NCBI GenBank assembly: GCA_965373045.1
Contig: CBDVEQ010000188.1
Coordinates: forward strand, 1 to 5,133
Origin: DAOVDI01 sp965373045
GTDB taxonomy: Bacteria; Acidobacteriota; Aminicenantia; Aminicenantales; Aminicenantaceae
Direction: 5' to 3'
Length of the DNA: 5,133 bases
Shown: positions 1-5,133 of the stretch, one piece after another
Numbering within the stretch: the stretch's first letter is position 1
How the letters are laid out: each line of letters starts with the position of its first letter
Translations under genes and position numbers: made by a program
The notes under the pieces: model-generated
Seen by the model: only the letters and a program-made list of their open reading frames with translations
What the model was told of the DNA's origin: nothing
The model's database searches: none

Positions 1-835
1 CCCTCTCGGGAAATTGCGTGCCAAGCTGGCTGATCTCTCCCCAGGGCCTCAGTTTATGGATGAGTTCATCACTTGTGTGCTCCATAAGGAAGGAGTAACG
101 GAAACCTTTTTTTCCTGAGCGGGTTAAGATATTGACATATCCTCCGTCCGCTATTCCAGTGGCAGCGGAATGGCCGGCTGTTTCGACTTCGATCTCGTCG
201 ATTATGTCATAGGGGATTCGGGTGATCAGATGTCTTTGAGCCGGATCGTTCAAACTCAAGCCATCCACGGTATAAAGGTTTGACCGGGCCGTTGATCCCA
301 GAAAGATCTGGTTTTGGGGATAAACACTGCTTTCATGCAGGGCGCCGGGAGCAGTAAGCACAGCCGTAAAAAGATCTCTCTGGAGAGGTAGAGTCTTAAG
401 CATAGTACTGCTTATTGTAACTGCCGTTTTTGTGCTCTGGGGATCCAGCACAGGGGAATGGATGATCTGGGTTTCTTCATCCTCGATCTTGCTTTTCTTG
501 AGTACGATCTTGATTTTGAGAGTCTGTCCCAGCCCGACAGTAAGGTTTTCCACTGTGGTAGATGTGTAACCTGCAATTTCGGTTCGGATCGTATAATTTC
601 CTGGGGGCAGAAGGTCAAAATTGATGCGGCCTGAGGGAGGAGTAATATAAAAAGAAATCGCCATCAGCACAGGAGAATCAAGGTAGATGATGACTTTCTC
701 CAGCGGATTTCCCTGGAGATCGACAATGTGTCCTTTAATTGAGCCTGTTTGTTTCTGTGCAAAGGCTTGAGCTCCTAACAAACAAAGGAAGATGAACATT
801 ATCATTATGAAAACGATATTTGATTTGCTCTTCAC
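1..835 (-). CDS. TonB-dependent receptor-like outer-membrane protein, N-terminal part (runs off the left edge)
   Basis: Only the first 278 codons are in the window. Residues 1-26 form a signal peptide: basic start (MKSKS), long hydrophobic core, and cleavage probably after AQAFA. Residues about 30-113 look like a carboxypeptidase regulatory-like (CarboxypepD_reg) beta fold: GSIKGHIVD, GNPLEKV, a PPGNYTI strand and a GYTSTTV strand. Residues about 130-245 fit a TonB receptor plug: LPLQRDLF, an LGSTARSNLYTVDG stretch, IDEIEV, the AGHSAATG turn and a YVNILTRSGKK strand. In this family the plug closes a 22-strand barrel that imports substrates using TonB energy, or exports or displays material; the barrel is outside the window and no TonB box is obvious. 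The start is GTG: an in-frame TAA lies just upstream (in the spacer), the next in-frame ATGs (residues 11 and 13) would cut into the signal peptide, and AGGAG sits 7 bases upstream. The substrate cannot be told. It is divergent from the ligase gene. Confidence 0.85.
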   Translation of the reverse strand, partial: MKSKSNIVFIMIMFIFLCLLGAQAFAQKQTGSIKGHIVDLQGNPLEKVIIYLDSPVLMAISFYITPPSGRINFDLLPPGNYTIRTEIAGYTSTTVENLTVGLGQTLKIKIVLKKSKIEDEETQIIHSPVLDPQSTKTAVTISSTMLKTLPLQRDLFTAVLTAPGALHESSVYPQNQIFLGSTARSNLYTVDGLSLNDPAQRHLITRIPYDIIDEIEVETAGHSAATGIADGGYVNILTRSGKKGFRYSFLMEHTSDELIHKLRPWGEISQLGTQFPER

Positions 836-842
836 TTGATGT

Positions 843-847
843 CTCCT
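843..847 (-). promoter_or_regulatory. Ribosome binding site that fixes the GTG start of the receptor
   Basis: On the minus strand the sequence reads AGGAG, seven bases before GTG at 835-833. An in-frame TAA lies 18 bases upstream of that GTG, so no longer start is possible. This supports the non-ATG start. Confidence 0.75.
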
Positions 848-903
848 TTTGAGCGTTGTTTATCAAACTGAATGGGGTCTTTTCTCTGTTAAATTAGCTT
901 GTC

Positions 904-932
904 ATACTAACATTTATAGTAACTCTTTACAA
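904..932 (-). promoter_or_regulatory. Weak sigma-70-like promoter candidate for the receptor gene
   Basis: On the minus strand TTGTAA (932-927) is followed after 17 bases by TAGTAT (909-904). Each hexamer matches the consensus at four of six positions. It would start a transcript near 897 with a leader of about 60 bases. The spacing is ideal but the boxes are poor, so this may be chance. In the same 128-base divergent spacer I found no convincing promoter for the plus-strand ligase gene. Confidence 0.25.
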
Positions 933-963
933 CACAGAGACGTTTCATTCCTCTTGCAGAGTT

Positions 964-1926
964 ATGAACAAAGATGTAAATTGTTTTTCTGAGATCATGA
1001 TAGTCTACACCGACGATCCGGATTATTGTTCTAAAATTTGTTATTCGGGGACACGTACAGAATTCCAGGAAATCAGATCCGGTCTTCCTGTCCTGGCAGA
1101 GAGGATTTTTGCCTCGCTTCCTGTGTATCAAGCTGAGTTCCGATTCCCAGGCCGCTGGCAGGCGGCTTTTACTGTCCACAAGGCGCCATGTTCCCATTAT
1201 GACCTTTTGATCGATCTTTGCAGAAAAGATGTTGAACTGCCGGATAGGATACTGTGTCTTGCCGGCTCGGGAGAGCAGTTCCACGGTCAGAGAGATCGGT
1301 CCTGGACGGCTGTTGAGGGGAATATCCATCTTACGGTTTTTCTGGCTCCAAAGCAGCCCATCCCTCAATTCGGAACCGGTTTCTCTATCCTGTCAGCAGT
1401 ATCGCTTGTTGAGACTATCGACAGGATTCCTGGGCTGGAAGGGAGAGCCGGGATCAAATGGGTGAATGACATACTTATCGATGGGGCAAAGGTAGCCGGT
1501 TTCCTGGCTTTCACCCAGAGCCGGGAAAATACGGTGGAGAAAGTGGTCTTGGGAATCGGGCTCAATGTCGAGACAGTACCTCAAGTAGCCGGGGACTCTT
1601 TTGTGCCGATGGCGGCTGCTCTCAGTAATTTTATCTCATCGCCGGCTGAGTGCCGTCAAGCTTTGGTCCTGCAGTATCTTTTAGAAAGGCTGGAAAAAAA
1701 TTACGGCCGCCTCCTGAAGGGGGAATACCTTGAACTTTTGGAAATATACAAGAAGCGGTCTCTGATCATCGGACGTAAGGTTGTGGTTATGTCCGACCCG
1801 GTACATGGAAAGGAAAAAGAGATCGCCCGGGGGAGGGTCAAAGGTATCGGGCAGAATCTCGAGCTCTTTCTTGAAAATAAAAACGAACCGGTCACAAACG
1901 GCAGATTGATCATTATTTCAGAATAA
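964..1926 (+). CDS. birA: Biotin--[biotin carboxyl carrier protein] ligase-like protein without a DNA-binding domain
   Basis: A complete 320-residue protein of the BPL/LplA/LipB catalytic superfamily. It probably makes biotinyl-AMP and transfers biotin to the lysine of the acetyl-CoA-carboxylase carrier protein in the cytoplasm. Matching segments are RDRSW at 110-114 followed by EGNIHLTVFL, the KWVND motif at 165-169 (K165 corresponds to E. coli BirA Lys183), KVAGFL at 176-181, GIGLNV at 197-202, and a C-terminal SH3-like domain from about 264 (GRKVVVM to NGRLIIISE). There is no winged helix, so it is a class I enzyme and not a bio-operon repressor. Residues 1 to about 72 are an extension I cannot assign. 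The usual S-T-N motif appears as CSHYD (76-80), and the glycine-rich GRGRxGR loop as FHGQRDR (106-112), so key biotinyl-AMP contacts differ. The start is uncertain: ATG 964 has no clear Shine-Dalgarno, and Met12 at 997 is an alternative. The end overlaps the convergent gene by 14 bases. It could be a related ligase with another acyl substrate. Confidence 0.8.
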   Translation: MNKDVNCFSEIMIVYTDDPDYCSKICYSGTRTEFQEIRSGLPVLAERIFASLPVYQAEFRFPGRWQAAFTVHKAPCSHYDLLIDLCRKDVELPDRILCLAGSGEQFHGQRDRSWTAVEGNIHLTVFLAPKQPIPQFGTGFSILSAVSLVETIDRIPGLEGRAGIKWVNDILIDGAKVAGFLAFTQSRENTVEKVVLGIGLNVETVPQVAGDSFVPMAAALSNFISSPAECRQALVLQYLLERLEKNYGRLLKGEYLELLEIYKKRSLIIGRKVVVMSDPVHGKEKEIARGRVKGIGQNLELFLENKNEPVTNGRLIIISE

Positions 1927-4924
1927 GGAGCCATCCTTTTCCGGATTCAACAGGAATTTTATCCGCAGGCATAAATTCTGCCGCAGCTTGAAAGTCAGGA
2001 ATCTCCGGAGCATAAAGTTTTGCCTTTCCCCGATCAAGTCCAAGAGTCTTCCAGTCGATTTTTAACTTGATGCTTGTTTGATCTTTCGCCCAACTGGCGA
2101 TGGAGATCAGAATCCTGTCTTTTCTGACATAAGCGGTTGCAAGAACATCCTTATTGTCTGTTTTGACCGGACAGCGCTCTGACCAGTACCCGAACATTTC
2201 TGAATTCTGCATACCGAAGTCATCCCAGACTTTCCAGATATGCGTGGGATCTCCGGCCCATGGCAGCCTCGAAGTCATCCCAAAGACCATACCCCGCCAG
2301 GCATTTCCTCCCCCCTGCAGCATTTCTCCCATGAGGCCGAAGGGTATCCCGGATACTTCGGTCAGCCAGAAATCGGGTTTGGAGCCGTAGTCAAAATATT
2401 CGCCGAACCAAAGCCTGTTGATGTAGGGAAAATGTTCCATGTATAGGAGGGCGCTGTTGATATAGCCGTCCCGCGGGTTAAACTGGTTTGCTGAATGAAG
2501 ATCGATGAGAGCTCCTTTCCGATTGCGGTCGAGGATCTTGCGCACACGCTTCATGGTCGTGCGGTCATATGCCACGTCATCGATGTAAATTCCATCGATC
2601 CCGATGTTTTTGGCAAGCCAGTTGAGCCCTTCCAGATAATAATTGTGCCAGCGGGACATCCCTGAGTTGATGATAGCTGCGTCCTTGAATTTTGGAACAA
2701 ACCAGGCTGCGATATAATCCGATCCCAGGTGTTCCTGAAGCCAGGAAAAACCTCCTCCCTTTCCCGTAGAGAAAATTTCATATCTAAGACTGCGAAGGGC
2801 AAAGATCTCAAAAGCCCGGTTGGAGAGCTCGCGGATCGTGTTGTATATCTTGACTTTGAGCCCCCTGGCATGGGCTTCGTCCACATAAGTCTTCATCTGT
2901 TTTGTGTGGATGAAGGGGTAGTTGATATAGGGATTGACTTCATTTGCATGGTGGTTGTTGATGGTGTTGGCTCCTGTGGCTGCGATCTCGTCAATGGGTT
3001 TGTAGGAATGATAAAAACGGGTTTTCCAATGGAGTTGGGTGTCGATGGGCTTGAAGGGCGTAATAAGAAGGATAAAGTAAAAGTGCAGATCTTCTCCTGG
3101 TCTGATCGTCCGTTCTCCGCTGTACATGGTCAAGGTTACTGTGTAGGCGTTTGTCTCTTTGATAGTACTTCCCCCCCTGCCTTTATTGTGCCATGAAGGC
3201 GGCATGTTGAGAGGTTTGGACAAGTAAAAGTTTGTGTTCAGGGGGCGGGAGTAATTTTCGGCCCGGAAAGAGGCATAGAGCCCAGCGTTAACATCGCCCA
3301 GCCAGACAGCATCTTGATTTTTTGTCTGATCCCATTTCCACTCGACCTGATCAGGCCGGAGCCCGCCTTTCCTTCCCATGCCCATCATGTATTTTGCAGT
3401 ATCTTTTACAAGAGGGATATCCAGGCGGATATCCATCACCGGAACAGGCTTTTTTGAGCTTAAAAGAACTTTGTAATACACATACCCATCGAATTCCATC
3501 CGTCCCTGTACTTCGATTTTTATTGGACCGGAGAACGATACGGCGTCCCAGATCACAGCCCCTGCTATGGATCTGTTGATGTGTGTACTGGGAACTCCGC
3601 CGGAAATTTCATGTTGAGCTGTATCGATTATAAACTTTATCGGGCCTGCCAGAATATCCCTGGGCCTATCTTGGATATGGGTCACCTCCGGATTAAAATA
3701 GCTTCGAATACTTTTCGGAAATCCATCTGTATTGATATCCAGTTCGCGCCCCAGGCAGGATATGGTTTTTCCTTCAACCGTCATGGGTGTGAAGGGAGGA
3801 ACGATCTTGTCATCATTAGCGATACGTGAATTGAGCCAGCGCAAACGGCTGTGCCGCCAGGGTTCACTGTCACCGGCGTCTGTTAGGAGACTTTCTGTAA
3901 CGGAAAGATCCAATGTGACACTCGATGGTTTATGGCCATCGGGTTTGACTGTTATAAAGGCTGTATAGGGCCCGGCAGGGACTCCTTTTGGGATCTGAAC
4001 ACCGCACCAGAGCGGCTGGATGGTTCCTTTTTCCACATTAACAACCTTTTTAAATGGCATGCCGTCCCAGTTTATGCCCTCTGTATTGATGGATTGGAAG
4101 GCAGACGCAGGAATTATGGCTCCAACCTTTTTACTGACCAGGTCACTGAAGGTCACTTCCAGGTTATTGATGGCATCTCTACATGCAAAAACTCCAATCT
4201 GAAAAGCATAAAATTCGCCGCGGGCAGCATCCCCTGAGAGAGTTTTTCTGGCTTTGTGTTTTATCCACCTGTAAGGCAGGTCTTTAGTCATGCGAATCGG
4301 GTATTTTCTATTTTCAGGAAAGAGAATATATGAAACATTCGGATATGCCTTGATCAAGGACCGGGTTTCTTTTTCCGTAGCGATAAACTCCATGGGAAAA
4401 AAACTGTTGAATTCATCAATGGACTGTATTGCTTTAACTGATGCTTCAGGGAGGATGTCGTATTTGGGCCCGGGAATATTTAATCTGTGTTTCTGCAGCC
4501 ATGCCGTATCAGCCGTTTTTTCCGGCTTCGGATAGATCACTGTAGGATAGTTGCTCCGTCCTATCATTTCATTGGGCATGTAGTAGACATAATAATCTCC
4601 TGGAATTGTTTTCGGCTGGAAGATAATGTCTCCGAATTCCCTTTTGATCTCACCCCGGAAAAGGTTTTTGATCCTTGTTTCTGTTTTTGCATCGACCAGG
4701 ATAAGGTTTTTATTTTCAGGATGATTATCCCTCCGCCTCCAGGGGATATGAGCCCAGACCGCATCTGCGGGGTTTTTTACGTGTAAAATAATGCGGTGGT
4801 TCCCGTACTTTTCTGCATCCCATGTCCCTGTTCCATAAGTGATTTTCCCTGCCAGGGAAGTTCCGCAAAGTCCGGTAAGGAAGGATCCGGTAAATAGTAG
4901 AAATAATATTGTTTTTATGTGCAT
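1913..4924 (-). CDS. Large secreted glycoside-hydrolase-like protein (resembles the DUF6067 / GH123-N-like group)
   Basis: A complete 1003-residue protein. Residues 1-25 are a signal peptide, with SLA before the likely cleavage; Cys20 lacks a proper lipobox, so it is probably soluble and exported. I recognise the style of a family annotated as DUF6067 or 'glycoside hydrolase domain-containing', from memory only. Visible parts: an N-terminal beta-rich region (about 27-230) with IPWRRRD; a beta-sandwich from GEFYAFQIGVF (236-246) to PLWCG (304-308); a linker with GDSEPWRHSRLRWL (351-364); further beta structure; a probable TIM barrel (about 635-890) with NNHH (656-659), IDGIYIDDVAYDR (D782, D783), GEYFDY (E842) and EVSGIPFG (E856); and a C-terminal beta domain (about 896-1003) starting WKVWDDFG. 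D782/D783, E842 and E856 are candidate catalytic acids. The classical Asp-Glu pair of GH123 is not seen. The substrate is unknown. The start is supported by GGAG 7 bases upstream and a near TATAAT. Confidence 0.85.
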   Translation of the reverse strand: MHIKTILFLLFTGSFLTGLCGTSLAGKITYGTGTWDAEKYGNHRIILHVKNPADAVWAHIPWRRRDNHPENKNLILVDAKTETRIKNLFRGEIKREFGDIIFQPKTIPGDYYVYYMPNEMIGRSNYPTVIYPKPEKTADTAWLQKHRLNIPGPKYDILPEASVKAIQSIDEFNSFFPMEFIATEKETRSLIKAYPNVSYILFPENRKYPIRMTKDLPYRWIKHKARKTLSGDAARGEFYAFQIGVFACRDAINNLEVTFSDLVSKKVGAIIPASAFQSINTEGINWDGMPFKKVVNVEKGTIQPLWCGVQIPKGVPAGPYTAFITVKPDGHKPSSVTLDLSVTESLLTDAGDSEPWRHSRLRWLNSRIANDDKIVPPFTPMTVEGKTISCLGRELDINTDGFPKSIRSYFNPEVTHIQDRPRDILAGPIKFIIDTAQHEISGGVPSTHINRSIAGAVIWDAVSFSGPIKIEVQGRMEFDGYVYYKVLLSSKKPVPVMDIRLDIPLVKDTAKYMMGMGRKGGLRPDQVEWKWDQTKNQDAVWLGDVNAGLYASFRAENYSRPLNTNFYLSKPLNMPPSWHNKGRGGSTIKETNAYTVTLTMYSGERTIRPGEDLHFYFILLITPFKPIDTQLHWKTRFYHSYKPIDEIAATGANTINNHHANEVNPYINYPFIHTKQMKTYVDEAHARGLKVKIYNTIRELSNRAFEIFALRSLRYEIFSTGKGGGFSWLQEHLGSDYIAAWFVPKFKDAAIINSGMSRWHNYYLEGLNWLAKNIGIDGIYIDDVAYDRTTMKRVRKILDRNRKGALIDLHSANQFNPRDGYINSALLYMEHFPYINRLWFGEYFDYGSKPDFWLTEVSGIPFGLMGEMLQGGGNAWRGMVFGMTSRLPWAGDPTHIWKVWDDFGMQNSEMFGYWSERCPVKTDNKDVLATAYVRKDRILISIASWAKDQTSIKLKIDWKTLGLDRGKAKLYAPEIPDFQAAAEFMPADKIPVESGKGWLLILK

Positions 4925-4931
4925 GTCTTTA

Positions 4932-4935
4932 CTCC
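4932..4935 (-). promoter_or_regulatory. Ribosome binding site of the glycoside-hydrolase-like gene
   Basis: GGAG on the minus strand, seven bases before the ATG at 4924. The signal peptide begins directly at this ATG, so site and start agree. Confidence 0.7.
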
Positions 4936-4944
4936 AAAATAACT

Positions 4945-4950
4945 ATTATA
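4945..4950 (-). promoter_or_regulatory. Perfect -10 box (TATAAT) upstream of the glycoside-hydrolase-like gene
   Basis: The minus strand reads TATAAT. A transcript would start near 4938, leaving a leader of about 14 bases that just contains the GGAG site. The expected -35 position (17 bases upstream) reads TTTTCT, which is poor, so an activator or another sigma factor may be involved, or the box may be chance in AT-rich DNA. Confidence 0.4.
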
Positions 4951-4997
4951 CTCTGAGTTTGACCCTGAGAAAACAGCAGTAATCAACTCTATTGTGA

Positions 4998-5012
4998 AAA
5001 AATGATATTTTT
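4998..5012. repeat. AT-rich inverted repeat, 6-base arms and 3-base centre
   Basis: AAAAAT (4998-5003) and ATTTTT (5007-5012) are perfect inverted arms around GAT. It lies in the middle of the divergent spacer, just upstream of a plus-strand TATAAT at 5017-5022. It may be a regulator site or simply a product of AT-rich composition. Confidence 0.4.
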
Positions 5013-5016
5013 ACTT

Positions 5017-5022
5017 TATAAT
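5017..5022 (+). promoter_or_regulatory. Candidate -10 box (TATAAT) for the rightmost gene, distal
   Basis: A perfect TATAAT with a partial -35 candidate TTGTGA at 4992-4997 (four of six, spacing 19, slightly long). It would give a leader of about 60 bases that contains the inverted repeat at 5037-5063. Confidence 0.3.
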
Positions 5023-5036
5023 GACTGTCTTTTCAT

Positions 5037-5063
5037 GGTAAAAAAGATTATGCTTTTTTAACC
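5037..5063. repeat. Near-perfect inverted repeat in the divergent promoter region
   Basis: The left arm GGTAAAAAAG (5037-5046) and right arm CTTTTTTAACC (5053-5063) pair over ten bases with a single one-base bulge, around a six-base centre ATTATG. No run of T follows on either side in the manner of an intrinsic terminator, and no gene ends here, so an operator-like or leader-hairpin role is more likely than termination. It sits between two TATAAT boxes. Confidence 0.5.
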
Positions 5064-5068
5064 TGGAT

Positions 5069-5074
5069 TATAAT
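5069..5074 (+). promoter_or_regulatory. Candidate -10 box (TATAAT) for the rightmost gene, proximal
   Basis: A perfect TATAAT ending 17 bases before the ATG at 5092. Its -35 position (5046-5051) reads GATTAT, which is poor. Use of this box would leave a leader of only about ten bases with no Shine-Dalgarno. Confidence 0.35.
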
Positions 5075-5091
5075 AGAGCATCAAGTTTGAC

Positions 5092-5133
5092 ATGAAAAAA
5101 ACAATTCTTTTGGTTTTTCTTCTTCCTTTATTG
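5092..5133 (+). CDS. Start of an exported protein of unknown function (runs off the right edge)
   Basis: Fourteen codons are visible, MKKTILLVFLLPLL: two lysines followed by an unbroken hydrophobic run, the typical beginning of a signal peptide or a lipoprotein signal. An in-frame TAG at 5074-5076 excludes a longer start, and this ATG is the first start after it. No clear Shine-Dalgarno precedes it. It is divergent from the glycoside-hydrolase-like gene across a 167-base spacer, so the two may share regulation. The function cannot be told from this fragment. Confidence 0.65.
   Translation, partial: MKKTILLVFLLPLL

Noticed and set aside
899..920. Plus-strand TTGTCA and TATAGT as a promoter for the ligase gene
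   Set aside because: The spacing is only ten bases, far too short for a sigma-70 promoter.
907..1368. A 153-codon minus-strand open frame opposite the ligase gene
   Set aside because: It lies antisense to a gene with clear family motifs, has no family features and no supporting ribosome site; it is a shadow frame.
1938..1966. CGGAT and ATCCG arms as a possible terminator after the ligase gene
   Set aside because: Only five base pairs around a long loop, and no T-run directly after the stem.
2729..3196. A 155-codon plus-strand open frame opposite the hydrolase-like gene
   Set aside because: Its translation is explained by the antisense of a conserved barrel region and shows no domain, signal or start context of its own.
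4862..4867. Cys20 of the hydrolase-like protein as a lipoprotein cysteine
   Set aside because: The residues before it are T-G-L, which do not fit the lipobox, while an S-L-A signal peptidase I site follows five residues later.
4956..5091. AGTTTGAC present twice in the divergent spacer (4956-4963 and 5084-5091)
   Set aside because: An eight-base repeat within 167 AT-rich bases is not far from chance, and the two copies sit at unlike positions relative to their genes.

Overview
The window looks like chromosome from an uncultured, Gram-negative-type bacterium. My best guess is Candidatus Aminicenantes (Acidobacteriota-related). The guess rests mainly on the amino-terminal layout of the outer-membrane receptor at the left edge: signal peptide, short carboxypeptidase-regulatory-like fold, then a plug with a 'G-S-T-x-R-x-N-x-Y-x-x-D-G' and 'A-G-H-x-A' pattern. 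I recall that style as very common in that group. This is recognition by memory, not a database result.

Layout: (1) Bases 1-835, minus strand, hold the first 278 codons of a TonB-dependent receptor-like protein whose barrel lies outside the window. (2) Bases 836-963 are a 128-base divergent spacer with a good ribosome binding site and a weak promoter candidate for the receptor. (3) Bases 964-1926, plus strand, encode a complete 320-residue biotin--protein ligase-like enzyme with no helix-turn-helix domain, an unexplained N-terminal extension and a degenerate biotinyl-AMP loop. (4) Bases 1913-4924, minus strand, encode a complete 1003-residue secreted glycoside-hydrolase-like protein whose stop codon lies inside the end of the ligase gene (14-base tail-to-tail overlap). 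(5) Bases 4925-5091 are an AT-rich divergent spacer with two perfect TATAAT boxes close to the flanking start codons and two AT-rich inverted repeats. (6) From 5092 on the plus strand a further gene begins; only 14 codons, the start of a signal peptide, are visible.

The genes alternate in strand (-, +, -, +), so no two form an operon here. Three of the four products carry export signals. The receptor and the glycoside-hydrolase-like protein would be compatible with use of external glycans, but they are separately transcribed and divided by a housekeeping-type ligase, so a functional link is only a guess. No RNA genes, mobile elements, CRISPR arrays or attachment sites were seen. I do not see a clearly new multi-gene system. 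The points most worth following are the divergent ligase, the large hydrolase-like protein with unassigned substrate, and the palindrome-rich divergent promoter region.
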